Shown in pieces: positions 42,714 to 51,930 of a stretch of 64,000 bases of DNA. The notes beneath the pieces are model-generated. The model was given only the letters and a program-made list of their open reading frames with translations. It ran no database searches and was not told the origin of the DNA. This DNA is from Streptomyces sp. ICC1 (lineage in GTDB: Bacteria; Actinomycetota; Actinomycetes; Streptomycetales; Streptomycetaceae). A program made the translations under genes and the position numbers. The stretch's first letter is position 1, and each line of letters opens with the position of its first letter. The stretch is taken from the NCBI RefSeq assembly GCF_003287935.1, contig NZ_CP030287.1, positions 6,785,227-6,849,226 of the forward strand. Direction: 5' to 3'.

Positions 42714-42894
42714 CTACTTCTTCGTGAGATCTGATTAATCCTCGAGGGCTTGCGAGTAGGTTCGGGTTCTTTCCTGCGGACTCAATTCCCATTTACAACA
42801 AGGGCTCAGGGTAAGCGTCATTAAGCCCCTTCCAACCTGATGGTGCTGACCGCAAGTTGGACAGGCCACAACCCCACGCTGTAGCTGGTGCGCC

Positions 42895-42964
42895 CATCGC
42901 GACGCCCGGCAGGGACTTGTCCCTGCCGGGCGTCGCGATGCCCGCCCGAGTTGGCAAACTCGGG
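42895..42964. repeat. Two strong consecutive hairpins beside IS remnant
   Basis: A perfect 22-base-arm palindrome (42895-42940; arms CATCGCGACGCCCGGCAGGG(AC), TT loop), then an eight-base stem CCCGAGTT/AACTCGGG with GGCA loop (42945-42964). They lie between the immunity gene and a transposase fragment. Possible terminators or IS-end structure. Confidence 0.8.
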
Positions 42965-43109
42965 TCCCCTACGTTCCTCATGCGCCGCCGTCCCCGACGA
43001 TGTCCACCGTTCCGGCCAGTGCTGTGTTCGTTGGCAGTCACGATATCCACCGGGCATTCGGAACAGTTCCCTGCTGGGCCTCCGCCGTGCCACTGAGCCT
43101 TTTCCAACC

Positions 43110-43237
43110 TCATGTTGAGGCGTGGTGGAGGACGAGGACGGCCTTCACGATGTCGGTGATCCGGTTGGTGCTGCAGCGGAGCTTCCGTAGGAGGCGCCAA
43201 CCCTTCAGCACGGCCATGATCAACACAGAGTGGTCCT
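43110..43237 (-). pseudogene. C-terminal fragment of IS5/DDE-type transposase
   Basis: Reads LKGWRLLRKLRCSTNRITDIVKAVLVLHHAST then TGA, the typical last helix region of DDE-superfamily transposases. It is cut at its 5' side by the adapter-like sequence at 43238. A short sequence similar to its end (CTTCCAACCTGATG vs TTTCCAACCTCATG) recurs near 42827. Confidence 0.6.
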
Positions 43238-43267
43238 TCGGCAGCGTCAGAGGTGTATAAGAGACGG
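43238..43267. other. Nextera read-1 adapter-like sequence (assembly junction)
   Basis: TCGGCAGCGTCAGA then GTGTATAAGAGAC, with a single base between: 28 of 30 positions equal the published adapter. A transposase fragment ends on its left and an orphan C-terminal fragment begins on its right. Confidence 0.75.
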
Positions 43268-43377
43268 CCGTGACCCTGCTGCGCCGCGAAACCGCCTACC
43301 AGAGCGCGGCGGCCCTCGCCTTCACCGCCCTCACCCAGGCGTGGGCGTCAACCACCGCCCGCCAGGACACCCCCTAG
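43261..43377 (+). pseudogene. Orphan C-terminal coding fragment
   Basis: Reads TLLRRETAYQSAAALAFTAL then TQAWASTTARQDTP before TAG 43375. Codon bias is strong. The frame is closed on the left by TAA inside the adapter-like sequence. Family not recognised. It overlaps the end of the next gene by four bases. Confidence 0.4.
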
Positions 43378-44900
43378 CCCTTCAGGCGGCGGAGCATCTC
43401 CTCGGAGACGCGGCGCTGGAGGTCTGCCAGCTGGTCCGGGGTGTAGCCGGTGAGGTCGCCCGGGTCCGCCGGGTTCCCGGGCTTCTGTTTCTTCTCCTCC
43501 TCCCGACGCTGGAGTTCGCGCTCCTCCGGTGAGCCGGGTGCCGCGTACGCGCACCGGATGAGCGCGCCGTCGGCCGCCTTCAGGCACGTCGCCTCGCGGC
43601 CGTCCACCTGGCCCCTGCCCTCCACCCGGTAGCGGATGTTCTGTTCGCTGCCGACCGTGGCGGTCCAGGTGCTGCCGCCGGTGGGAACGAGCTCGAAGAC
43701 CCTGTCGTCGTTGTAGCAGCAGACGTCCCGGTACTCGGCCTTGATCAGCGCGACGAGCGCCTTCGGCGACGACCACGTCGGACTGAGCCGGTGGACGGTC
43801 ATCGGCGCCAGCCCGGCGCCCTGGTGGCGCGTCGGCACCGTGGACACGGCCACGACCGAGCGGGCCTCCCCCTGCGGGGTGAGGGGGGTGACGTACGCGC
43901 TGCGGCCGCTCGTGTCCCGGTACTTCAGGGTGAACTCCGACTCGTTGCCCTCGTTGGCGCCGTCCTCGGACTCGTCCCAGCCACTGCGCTCGAACCACCA
44001 GTCGGAGAAGCTGCCGACCGCCGCGGTGCCCTCCCGCTGCCGGGCCGCGAGGCTCAGCGGATAGGACGGGCCGGGGACCGCGGCCGTGTCGGTCGTGATC
44101 GTGAGCTTGCCGGTCCGGCCGTCGTAGAGCGCGAGTCCGGCGGGCCGCTCGGTCACCACCAGCGTCCCGGTCTGGCGCTTCAGCGGGACGACCACGGTCG
44201 GGGTGCCGCCCGAGCAGGTGACGTAGGCGTCGCCGGCGTCGAAGCGCAGCCAGCGCTTCTGCGCCGAGATCTTCCGGCCGAGGTTGTGGTTGAACCAGCC
44301 GCCGATCCTCGCATCGGCCACGTCCACGTCGAAGGAACAGCGTTCCTGCGTACGGCTGTTGCCGCCGAGCGGAATGTCCTGCACGAGGCCGACCTCGTAT
44401 CCGGACAGCCAGCCGCGCCGTTCGACGAGGGTCGCGAACCGGTCCGAGTCCGGCAGGTAGGTGATGTCGGAGATCTCGCCGGTGACATCGCCCAGGTGCG
44501 GAGCGGCCTGCGCTTTGCCGACCACGTAGGGCGCCCTGGCCGCCAGTTCGGGCACGGCCTCCGCCACGATCCGTACGTCCCGCATGTACTCCCGGTCCTG
44601 GAGGTACGCGCCGTACACCAGCCACCAGATCGTGACGCCCAGCCCGAGGACCCCGCACAGCCAGCCCAGGGCGACCGCCGCGCCGCCTCCGCCGCTCCGG
44701 CGGGCATCGCGCCCCTTCCCGCGGAGTCGCTTCACCAGCAGCCACACCGCGGTGACGGCGACGACCCCCAGCAGCGGTACGGCCAGCCAGGACAGGATCT
44801 TGCGGAACTCCCAGATCACGATGGTGGTGAAGTACGAGGCCCACCAGAGGAAGAGACCCGCGAGCAGCACGGGTAGCCCCACTTGCCATGCCCGTTTCAT
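43374..44900 (-). CDS. Membrane protein with large extracytoplasmic domain, unknown
   Basis: A 508-residue protein from ATG 44900 (GGGGGGCG upstream). It has three N-terminal transmembrane helices (VGLPVLLAGLFLWWASYFTT, SWLAVPLLGVVAVTAVWLLV, ALGWLCGVLGLGVTIWWLVYGAYL) and a beta-rich domain of about 350 residues with paired Cys (CSFDVDV, VTCSGG, DVCCYNDD, ATCLKAADGALIRCAYA). The C-terminus is charged (ERELQRREEEKKQKPG) and ends in a helix. Function not recognised. It lies at the end of the 2-MIB operon on the same strand but 158 bases from it. Confidence 0.75.
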   Translation of the reverse strand: MKRAWQVGLPVLLAGLFLWWASYFTTIVIWEFRKILSWLAVPLLGVVAVTAVWLLVKRLRGKGRDARRSGGGGAAVALGWLCGVLGLGVTIWWLVYGAYLQDREYMRDVRIVAEAVPELAARAPYVVGKAQAAPHLGDVTGEISDITYLPDSDRFATLVERRGWLSGYEVGLVQDIPLGGNSRTQERCSFDVDVADARIGGWFNHNLGRKISAQKRWLRFDAGDAYVTCSGGTPTVVVPLKRQTGTLVVTERPAGLALYDGRTGKLTITTDTAAVPGPSYPLSLAARQREGTAAVGSFSDWWFERSGWDESEDGANEGNESEFTLKYRDTSGRSAYVTPLTPQGEARSVVAVSTVPTRHQGAGLAPMTVHRLSPTWSSPKALVALIKAEYRDVCCYNDDRVFELVPTGGSTWTATVGSEQNIRYRVEGRGQVDGREATCLKAADGALIRCAYAAPGSPEERELQRREEEKKQKPGNPADPGDLTGYTPDQLADLQRRVSEEMLRRLKG

Positions 44901-45057
44901 GCACGCCCCCCGACGTCGGCCTGCCCGGGTGTGTACCCAGCCTGCGGACGGCTCAGTCACGCCGGCCTCCGGCCCGGCGCGAGGGGGCCGTGCCCGTCGG
45001 ACGACGGGCCCGGCCCCCGGGAGGCGGCGACGGCCGGCGGCGCGGCCCCCGCGCCCG

Positions 45058-45954
45058 TCAGACGCGGTCGGCGGCGATCAGGACGTACTGGAAGGAGCCG
45101 TCCTTGTAGGAGTTGATGAACGCCTCTTCGATGCCGGTGACCAGCCTGGACGTGGCCCGCAGCTCCCAGTAGGGCAGGGTCTCGGGGGTCAGGTCGATGA
45201 CGGCCTGCGGTACGAGGCGGTTGTCGGCCATGGCACGCAGGTACTCGCGGCGGGAGTGGATGTTGCACTCGAAGTGCGCGTTGATCTGGGAGACCCACTT
45301 CGAGGGCTGGCCGTAACGCGGGTTCCAGCAGCCGGTGACGGTCACGTAGCGGCCGCCGACCTCCAGGACCCGGGAGTGCTCGGCGAACAGGTCGTGCAGG
45401 TCGACGTACATGCTCGACTCGTTGTTCCACGAGGCCGCTGCCTGCCCGGTCTCGAAGGGCGTGCCGAGCATGTTGCAGACGCGGGCGCGGACGTGGTCCT
45501 CGATGCCGAGCTCACGGGCGCGCCCGTTGGCGAAGTCGGCCTGCTTGGCCGACAGGGTGACTCCCTCGACCTTGCATCCGAAGCGCTGGTGGGCCATGAC
45601 CATCGAGCCGCCGCGGCCGCAGCCGGCGTCCACGAGCGTGTCGCCCTGCCCGATGGGGCCGAGGTGGTCCAGGAGCAGTTCGGCCTGCGCCGACTCCAGC
45701 CGGTGGAGTTCGGCGACCAGCTTCTTCTCCGCTTCGCTGTCGTCCGCGTCGCCGAGGGCGGAGTGGTCGACGTCGCCGATGCCGTAGTGGTGGTGGTAGA
45801 GGCCGTCGACGTCACCGAGGCGCAGGTTCACCGGCCGGGCCTCGTTGTTCCAGTAGCGGGCGATGTCCCCCTGATACGGCGTCGCGGGCCCGGGGATGGT
45901 CACGGAGGGGCCAGCGGTGGTGACGGTGGCGGGTGTGAAATCGGTGCTGGTCAC
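45058..45954 (-). CDS. Geranyl diphosphate 2-C-methyltransferase
   Basis: A 298-residue SAM-dependent methyltransferase from GTG 45954. The SAM loop is LVDAGCGRGGSMVMAHQRFG; the N-terminus YWNNEARPVNLRLGDVDGLYHHHYGIGD, and CWNPRYGQPSKWVSQINAHFECNIHSR are family features. It adds a methyl group to C2 of geranyl diphosphate to give the precursor of 2-methylisoborneol. It starts 14 bases after the cyclase stop, so it is the last gene of the 2-MIB operon. GTG fits the family start VTSTD. Confidence 0.93.
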   Translation of the reverse strand: MTSTDFTPATVTTAGPSVTIPGPATPYQGDIARYWNNEARPVNLRLGDVDGLYHHHYGIGDVDHSALGDADDSEAEKKLVAELHRLESAQAELLLDHLGPIGQGDTLVDAGCGRGGSMVMAHQRFGCKVEGVTLSAKQADFANGRARELGIEDHVRARVCNMLGTPFETGQAAASWNNESSMYVDLHDLFAEHSRVLEVGGRYVTVTGCWNPRYGQPSKWVSQINAHFECNIHSRREYLRAMADNRLVPQAVIDLTPETLPYWELRATSRLVTGIEEAFINSYKDGSFQYVLIAADRV

Positions 45955-45968
45955 GAATAGGTCCGTCC

Positions 45969-47372
45969 TTACCAGAAGTCGGGCAGGCTGTAGCGGTAGG
46001 TGTTGGTCTGGTGCCAGTGGTGGTTGCCGTCGACCCACACGGCCACTCCGCGCAGGAAGCGCAGCACGCTCGGGACGGGGCAGGCCGCCGCCAGGGCGGC
46101 GGCTTCGGCCTCGAAGTCGTGCATGAGCTCGTTGTGGACCTCGACCGCCTTCAGGTAGGCCTCCTTGTCGGAGGTCCCCTCGCGTTCGGCGATCACCACG
46201 GGCAGGTTCATGTGCCGGCCGGGGGCGGCGAGTTCCTTGGTGTACGAGTACAGGTCGTTGACGATCGTGGTGGCGTTGCCGGCGAGCGCGATGACCCGCT
46301 GCATGTGCGCCTGGGCGTGCAGGTCGGCCGGCAGTTCGTAGCCGCCGACGGTGTCGGTGATGGTGGGGCAGGGGCGGAAGTTGTTGAACTGGCGCATGGC
46401 CAGGTACTCCCACACTTCCGGGACGTACTCCGTCTGGGCCCAGGCCGCCTCCGCGAGGTACCCCAGGTGCAGCCGGGCCATGTCGTGCCGGTACCGGTCG
46501 GCCTGGGACGGGGTGGATTGCCGGACGAAGTACTCCATGGCGGAGCGGTAGGCCCGCCGGGGCGCGTCCGAGTGGAGCGACCGCTCCCACTGCGGCTCGT
46601 ACTCCTTCGTCGTGTGGAGGGGGTCGAGGGCGGTGTGCGCGAGCAGGAGTCGTCCGCCGAGGCCGATGGGCGAGCCGCCGTGGTCCTCGCAGTAGCAGTC
46701 GTCGACCGCGTTCTCGGCGACCATCAGCCGGGTGGCGATCATCAGGTGCTCGATGGTGGGGGCGTCCGGGTGGCAGGCGACCATGTAGCGCCCGACGGAG
46801 AAGCCGTCGAACTGGTCCTCCCAGTCCTCGGGGTACAGCTCCACCTCGTCCAGCGCCCACGCCTTGATCCTGCGGCTGACCTCCTCCACCCGGACCGGGT
46901 CGGGCTCCGCCACCGGGTGGTGGTAGAGCCCGGGGATCGGACGGCCCGCCGGCGGAGCGCCGGGCTCCGCGGCCGCCGGGGGCACGGCGGGGCCCTCGCG
47001 CCGGGCCGGGTGCAGGCCGACCGTGCCCAGGCCGCTGGGGCCGCGCAGGATCCGTTCGAGGGCGGGGTTCACCCGCCCGGCCGCGGCGGCGGCCTCCCCC
47101 GCCGGCCCGGCACCCGGGGCGCCGATGCCGGGTGCGGGTACGGGCGCGGCCACGGGCGCTTCCGCGGGCACGGCCCTGGCGGGAAACGCGGGGCCGGTGG
47201 GCAGGGCGGGCGGCAGCGCGGTCAGGGCGCCGGAGGCATCGGCTCCGGCTTGCGCCTGGCCCTGCGCCTGGGCTTGTGCGTGGGCCAGGGCCGCGCCGAG
47301 GATCTGGGCCCCGAAATGGGCCGCGGCCGCGGGCAGGCTCGACTGCAGGGGGGAAGGCCCGGGATCGGTCAT
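45969..47372 (-). CDS. 2-methylisoborneol synthase (encapsulin cargo terpene cyclase)
   Basis: A 467-residue class I terpene synthase from ATG 47372 (GAGGAG upstream). A disordered Ala/Pro/Gln-rich N-terminus of about 145 residues is the presumed encapsulin-targeting segment. The cyclase domain has the Mg-binding DDCYCED at 224-230 and the NSE-type NDLYSYTKE at 372-380. It cyclises 2-methyl-GPP to 2-methylisoborneol. It lies between the shell and methyltransferase genes, so the operon encodes substrate maker, enzyme and compartment. The longer frame to 47531 is rejected because it is Arg/Pro-rich and lacks a ribosome site. Confidence 0.95.
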   Translation of the reverse strand: MTDPGPSPLQSSLPAAAAHFGAQILGAALAHAQAQAQGQAQAGADASGALTALPPALPTGPAFPARAVPAEAPVAAPVPAPGIGAPGAGPAGEAAAAAGRVNPALERILRGPSGLGTVGLHPARREGPAVPPAAAEPGAPPAGRPIPGLYHHPVAEPDPVRVEEVSRRIKAWALDEVELYPEDWEDQFDGFSVGRYMVACHPDAPTIEHLMIATRLMVAENAVDDCYCEDHGGSPIGLGGRLLLAHTALDPLHTTKEYEPQWERSLHSDAPRRAYRSAMEYFVRQSTPSQADRYRHDMARLHLGYLAEAAWAQTEYVPEVWEYLAMRQFNNFRPCPTITDTVGGYELPADLHAQAHMQRVIALAGNATTIVNDLYSYTKELAAPGRHMNLPVVIAEREGTSDKEAYLKAVEVHNELMHDFEAEAAALAAACPVPSVLRFLRGVAVWVDGNHHWHQTNTYRYSLPDFW

Positions 47373-47543
47373 CCGTGACTCCTCGGTGGGGTGGTGGGGC
47401 CGTCCCGGATCCCGGGCGGGCTCGGCCGGCCCGGGAAGGCCCGGGCCGTCGCGGCGGGCGCGGCTGTCCCGGCCGTCCCGTCCCGGGGAAGGTCGGCTGG
47501 GGGCCTGGTGCCGGTGAACCGTTCCGGTCACAGCACTGGGTGC

Positions 47544-48956
47544 TCAGCCGCTCCGGCGGGCGATCTGCACGTTCTCCAGCACGCCGAGCGCGTCGGGCAC
47601 CAGGATCGCGGCGGAGTAGTAGGTGGTGACCAGGTAGGAGATGATCGACTTCTCGTCGATGCCCATGAAGCGCACCGACAGGCCCGGCTCGTACTCCTCC
47701 GGCAGACCGGTCTGGCGCAGGCCGACGACGCCCTGGTTGTCCTCGCCGGTTCGCATGGCCAGGATCGAGCTGGTGTTCTCCTTGCTGATGGGGATCTTGT
47801 TGCAGGGCAGGATCGGCACCCCGCGCCAGGCCGGGACCTGCTGCCCGCCGACGTCGACGTGGTCCGGGTAGAGCCCGCGGGCGTTCAGCTCACGTCCGAT
47901 CGCCGCGATCGTCCGCGGGTGGGCCAGGAAGAACTTGGTGCCGCGGCGGCGGCAGAGCAGCTCGTCGAGGTCGTCCGGCGTGGGCGGGCCGGAGTGGGTC
48001 TGGATCCGCTGCTTGAAGGCGGCGTTGTGGAGCAGGCCGAACTCCCGGTTGTTGACCAGCTCGTGCTCCTGGCGCTCGCGCAGCGCCTCGATGGTCAGCC
48101 GGAGTTGCTCCTCGGTCTGGTTCATCGGCCCGTTGTAGAGGTCGGCGACCCTGGTGTGGACCCGCAGGACCGTCTGGGCGATGGAGAGTTCGTACTCGCG
48201 CGGCTTGAGTTCGTAGTCGACGAACGTGCCGGGCAGGTCGGCCTCGCCGGTGTGGCCGGCCGACAACGCGATCTCGGCCTCGCCGTGCTTGTTCTGCCGC
48301 TGCAGGGGCAGCGAGCTGAACTGCTCGATGTGGGCCTGGAGGTGCGGCGCCGCGGCCAGCACGGCGGCGAAGTCGGCGCGGGAGAGCGTGAGCAGCGTAC
48401 CGGCGGTCTCCGCGGTCGCGGTGTAGTCCCAGGCGGCATCGGCGTCCAGCAGGGCGTTCTCGCCGAACCGGTCGCCGTCGGCGAGGGTGGCGACGGTGAC
48501 GTCGTCGCCGTACTTGCCGATCGAGGTCTGGCTGATCCGGCCGTGGGCGATGAGGTGGATCTGCTCGGCGGGGGCGCCGCGCTGGACCAGCACCTCGCCG
48601 GCACGGAAGTCGCGCTGGGCGCACCGGCCGGCGATCGCCGCCAGCACCTCCTCGTCGTCGAAGCCGTGCAGCAGGGCCAGTTCGCCGAGCTCGCGGGGGA
48701 TCACCCGGACGTGGGCGCCGTCCTGGACGAACTCGATGCGCCCGTCGCCGACCGTGTAGCTCAGCCGGCGGTTCACCCGGTAGGCGCCGCCCTTGGTCTC
48801 CACCCAGGGGAGCATCCGCAGCAGCCAGCGGGAGGTGATCTCCTGCATCTGGGGGGCGGACTTGGTCGTGGTGGCGAGGTTGCGGGCAGCCGACGTGCCG
48901 AGGCTGGACTGCTGAGGAGGATCCAGCTGGGCTTCCGGGCTGGTGTCAACGGTCAT
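47544..48956 (-). CDS. Family 2B encapsulin shell protein with cyclic-nucleotide-binding domain
   Basis: A 470-residue protein. The N-terminal arm ([42 protein letters not shown]) and the HK97-type shell regions ([120 protein letters not shown]) flank a cNMP-binding domain at about 95-200 ([26 protein letters not shown]). Shells of this type package terpene cyclases. It is the first gene of the operon; a 171-base gap separates it from the cyclase. The cNMP domain hints at ligand-gated control. Confidence 0.93.
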   Translation of the reverse strand: MTVDTSPEAQLDPPQQSSLGTSAARNLATTTKSAPQMQEITSRWLLRMLPWVETKGGAYRVNRRLSYTVGDGRIEFVQDGAHVRVIPRELGELALLHGFDDEEVLAAIAGRCAQRDFRAGEVLVQRGAPAEQIHLIAHGRISQTSIGKYGDDVTVATLADGDRFGENALLDADAAWDYTATAETAGTLLTLSRADFAAVLAAAPHLQAHIEQFSSLPLQRQNKHGEAEIALSAGHTGEADLPGTFVDYELKPREYELSIAQTVLRVHTRVADLYNGPMNQTEEQLRLTIEALRERQEHELVNNREFGLLHNAAFKQRIQTHSGPPTPDDLDELLCRRRGTKFFLAHPRTIAAIGRELNARGLYPDHVDVGGQQVPAWRGVPILPCNKIPISKENTSSILAMRTGEDNQGVVGLRQTGLPEEYEPGLSVRFMGIDEKSIISYLVTTYYSAAILVPDALGVLENVQIARRSG

Positions 48957-49428
48957 CGGGGCGAGCGCTCCTTCGTAAGGGCGGTGATCGGCGTGCGTGC
49001 GCTTCACGGTGCGGGAGGAAAGGAGGGGAAAATCCTGAATCCGTCCGGATCCGGGGGAACCGTAACCGCCGGTGGGCCCGGCTCCACGGGCAAAAACGTT
49101 GGGGTTGCTTCGTTCCAGTGATCTCCTCCCACAGGAGGTTTGCCCCGACGAACGACGAGGTTTCGGACTGGTCGAGACCTGTCCCCGTGAGGGGCGGCCG
49201 ACCGGCCGTGGACCCCTTCGCACGGTGCGCCTGCCCGGGCCCGGGTGGCCGGCCGCGGGGGCCGGTACGGGTTCGGCGCGGGGCCGGGACGAGGTCGGTA
49301 CAGGGCCGGGACGAGGTCGGCGGAGAGGGCCGCCCGGACCGGGTGCCCGCGCCGCGCGATTGCCGGGCCGCCGAGCGGGTAACCGCTTGGTGACACGTCC
49401 GGACGACGTTTCTCGGAGAGGCGGATCC
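48957..49428. promoter_or_regulatory. Divergent regulatory region of the 2-MIB operon
   Basis: 472 bases between the shell gene and the rightward 49429 gene. A short hairpin CCTCC-CACA-GGAGG lies at 49125-49138 within a less GC-rich stretch (CAAAAACGTTGGGG nearby). GGAGCGC precedes the shell start and GGAGAGGCGG precedes the other. No gene supported here. Confidence 0.4.
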
Positions 49429-49662
49429 ATGATCCAGGTATCGATCCCGCTGGTCCCGGCGGATGACGGCGCACTGCTGATACCCGCCGATCACGTCACC
49501 GACCTGCTGCGCCGCCTCGCCGCCGACTGGGTGGAGCCGGCGGACCGGGGGGCGACGCGGGGCGACGAGCAGACCGTCCTGGACCTGGCGGGCGTGCTCA
49601 CCGAGATCGCCGATCAGATCGACGTCGAATGCATCGGGTTCGCATCCGCCCCGAAACCGTAG
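49429..49662 (+). CDS. Small conserved protein (possibly DUF6213)
   Basis: A 77-residue acidic protein from ATG 49429 with GGAGAGG. Reads [56 protein letters not shown]. It is a compact alpha/beta protein that appears conserved in streptomycetes; DUF6213 is my best guess for the family. No function known. Confidence 0.65.
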   Translation: MIQVSIPLVPADDGALLIPADHVTDLLRRLAADWVEPADRGATRGDEQTVLDLAGVLTEIADQIDVECIGFASAPKP

Positions 49663-49821
49663 TGCGGCTCCGGGCTGCCGCCCCCGGGTGCTGCCCCCGG
49701 CACTGCCCCCGCGGCTGCCGGCCGCCGCCCGCGCCGGGGGCGCGCGGCGGGGGCGCGCGGCGGGCCCGCGAGTAATGTAGGAAGAGCCCGGGTCGCATGA
49801 GGCGAATGGGGTTGGACTGGC

Positions 49822-50631
49822 GTGTCGACATCAAGCCACGAGACATTCGGTGCACCGTGCTGGGTCAGTCTCATGACCCGCGACCTCGGTGGCGCCCAAG
49901 AGTTCTACGGCGCGGTCCTCGGCTGGGAATTCCGTCCCGGCCGGCTCGGCGAGGGCTTCTCCGTCGGCTTCCTCGACGGGGTCCCGGTGGCCGGCCTCGG
50001 CGCACTGGCCCGGGCGTTCTCGATCCCCGTGGCCTGGACGCCGTACTTCGCCGTGGACGACGCCGACCTCACGGCCGCGCGCATCCGCGAACGCAGCGGG
50101 ACCGTCGCCGTCGGCCCCCTGACCTTCGGCACCGGCCGGGCGGCGCTCGCCGCCGACCGCGACGGGGCGACCTTCGGGATCTGGCAGGGCAGCGCGATAC
50201 CCGACTGGGGTGTCGGCGGCGAGGCCGCGCCCGCCTGGCTGGAGCTGCGCACCAGGAACGCCTTCGACGCCGCCATCTTCTACGGCGAGGTCCTGGAGTG
50301 GGCCTGTGACCACGCGGGCTGCTGCGAGGTGGCCTACGCGGAGGAGGACGACCACATCCTGCTGCGCCACGGGAGGCAGACGGTGGCCCGCCTGCGCGGC
50401 GGGGCCCTGGCCGAGGCCCCCGACCCGAACGTGCGGCCGCGCTGGGACGTCCACTTCCGGGTCCCCGATGTCGAAGCCGCCGTGAAGACGGCCACCGCGC
50501 TGGGCGGCAGCACGTTCCCGGACCCGGACTCGCCCCCGGGCCCGGGGCCCCTCAACCTCGAGACCACCCTGCGGGACCCCGACGGCGCCGTGTTCTCCGT
50601 CGTGGGCCCGGCCGGTCCGGGACTCTCCTGA
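49822..50631 (+). CDS. VOC-family protein with two glyoxalase-like domains
   Basis: A 269-residue protein from GTG 49822. Domain 1 (about 10-125) begins CWVSLMTRDLGGAQEFYGAVLGWEFRPG, and domain 2 (about 140-262) begins PAWLELRTRNAFDAAIFYGEVLEWA and ends LETTLRDPDGAVFSVV, the usual beta-alpha-beta3 repeat with Glu and His-type metal positions partly changed. Members include glyoxalases and resistance or dioxygenase-like proteins; reaction unknown. Confidence 0.85.
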   Translation: MSTSSHETFGAPCWVSLMTRDLGGAQEFYGAVLGWEFRPGRLGEGFSVGFLDGVPVAGLGALARAFSIPVAWTPYFAVDDADLTAARIRERSGTVAVGPLTFGTGRAALAADRDGATFGIWQGSAIPDWGVGGEAAPAWLELRTRNAFDAAIFYGEVLEWACDHAGCCEVAYAEEDDHILLRHGRQTVARLRGGALAEAPDPNVRPRWDVHFRVPDVEAAVKTATALGGSTFPDPDSPPGPGPLNLETTLRDPDGAVFSVVGPAGPGLS

Positions 50632-50653
50632 CACGGGCGGGAGGGGCTGCGCG

Positions 50654-50968
50654 ATGGACGGATCCGAGCTCTCCCGGCAGGAACGGATGATCCTCCACGG
50701 CATCGAGTCGGAGCTGCGCGCCGACCAGCTCCTGGACCGCAGGCTCCGTAGGCTGCGCCGCGGGATCCTGCCCTGGGCGTTCTCCTGGTCCTCGGCCCGG
50801 TCCTCCGCCGCCTGGGCGTCCCCGGGGAGCTGGACCCGCCGCCACCGGGTCGGCCTGTGCGCCTGGCTGCTCTGCGCCGCCTGCGCGACCCTGCTCGGGT
50901 GCGCCGCCGCCACCTCGTCTCCCCCGCTGATCTGGGCCTTCGACGACGGCGCGCGCGGGGAACGCTGA
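50654..50968 (+). CDS. DUF3040-like membrane protein, short
   Basis: A 104-residue protein. The start MDGSELSRQERMILHGIESELRADQLLDRRLRRLRRG matches DUF3040 proteins (acidic amphipathic helix with LSxxE and IExxLR). The rest includes one hydrophobic segment (VGLCAWLLCAACATLLGCAAA) but is Ser/Trp/Arg-rich before it, so the middle may be shifted or diverged. Function unknown. Confidence 0.6.
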   Translation: MDGSELSRQERMILHGIESELRADQLLDRRLRRLRRGILPWAFSWSSARSSAAWASPGSWTRRHRVGLCAWLLCAACATLLGCAAATSSPPLIWAFDDGARGER

Positions 50969-50976
50969 GACCGGCT

Positions 50977-51300
50977 TCAGCGGCCGAGCTCGCGCTTCAG
51001 TGCTGCCTTGTCCATGGAGGAGCGGCCGTGCAGGTTGCGGCGCCGGGCCTCCGCGTAGAGCTGGTCGTACGTCGGCCCCCGCGCGCCCTGGTGGGAGCGC
51101 CGGCCGCCGCGCTCCGCCGAGGACATGTCCTCGATCGAGCTCCTGCTGGCCGTCTTGGACTCCCCCGCTCGGGCCCGTTCCTTGTTGACGGTCCGTGCGG
51201 CGATCTCCTTCGCCACCTCGGCGCTCTCTCCGCGCTTCTCGGCGCTCTCCTTGATGTGCTCGTACTGGCGTTCACGCTTGGGGCTGGAACCGCGGGGCAT
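50977..51300 (-). CDS. Small basic protein, plasmid-stabilisation-like
   Basis: A 107-residue highly charged protein from ATG 51300 (AAGGAG upstream). MPRGSSPKRERQYEHIKESAEKRGESAEVAKEIAARTVNKERARAGESKTASR and a C-terminal SAP-like segment (YDQLYAEARRRNLHGRSSMDKAALKREL) are typical of the protein often labelled plasmid stabilisation in actinobacteria. Likely nucleic-acid binding; actual role unknown. Confidence 0.75.
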   Translation of the reverse strand: MPRGSSPKRERQYEHIKESAEKRGESAEVAKEIAARTVNKERARAGESKTASRSSIEDMSSAERGGRRSHQGARGPTYDQLYAEARRRNLHGRSSMDKAALKRELGR

Positions 51301-51379
51301 GGTCACCCACTCCTTCTCCGAGGTGGTACGGACAGGTCTGTGGGCGCCTACCCGCGGCTCCGCTTCCTAGTCCCGGCGG

Positions 51380-51868
51380 TCAGGCCGCGTGGCCGGCCTT
51401 CAGGTCGCACACGTCGCCGTAGCGGAGCGGCCGGGGCTCCGGGCCCCCGGCGGGTCCGGACGCCTCGGTGGGCGCCAGCAGGAAGCCCACGTGGTCCCCG
51501 CCCTCGATCCGCTCCTCGATCCGGCCGGTGAACCAGGTCCGGACCCCGGCGAGCACCGGCCCGCCCGCCTTCCCGGGGCGCCAGTCGACGCGCGCGAACT
51601 TGTCCACCCGGTCGCCCGTCTCGCCGCCGAAGAGCTCCGCGAGCTCCCGCTGCCCGTGGCTCAGCGCGTGCACGGTCAGGTCCGAGGCTCCGCGCGCGAC
51701 CCGGTAGGTGCGGTTCTCGACGGACAGCCACACCACGAACCGGGGCGGATCGATCGAGCACTGCGAGGCGAACCCCACCAGGCAGCCCGCCCGCTCCCCG
51801 TCGGCCGCGACGGTGACGACGTACATCGGGGCGTCGAACCCGCCTCCGAAGGGATCCCGCTCCGCCAT
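51380..51868 (-). CDS. Flavin-reductase-like FMN-binding protein
   Basis: A 162-residue protein from ATG 51868 with GGAAGGAG upstream. It carries the split-barrel features of flavin reductases: MYVVTVAADGERAGCLVGFASQCSIDPPRFVVWLSVENRTYRVARGASDLTVHALS, followed by LFGGETGDRVDKFARVDW and the C-terminal HVGFLLAP. It probably binds FMN and supplies reduced flavin or acts on its own. It is divergent from the STAS gene across the large inverted repeat. Confidence 0.82.
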   Translation of the reverse strand: MAERDPFGGGFDAPMYVVTVAADGERAGCLVGFASQCSIDPPRFVVWLSVENRTYRVARGASDLTVHALSHGQRELAELFGGETGDRVDKFARVDWRPGKAGGPVLAGVRTWFTGRIEERIEGGDHVGFLLAPTEASGPAGGPEPRPLRYGDVCDLKAGHAA

Positions 51869-51930
51869 GACGACTCCTTCCGACCGTGACCCGGGCGCCG
51901 GACCGTGCCGGTGCCGGTGCCATCTGGCGG

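Noticed and set aside
42793..43200. 135-residue minus-strand frame between immunity gene and transposase fragment
   Set aside because: It reads the transposase fragment out of phase and then the hairpin; no protein resemblance.
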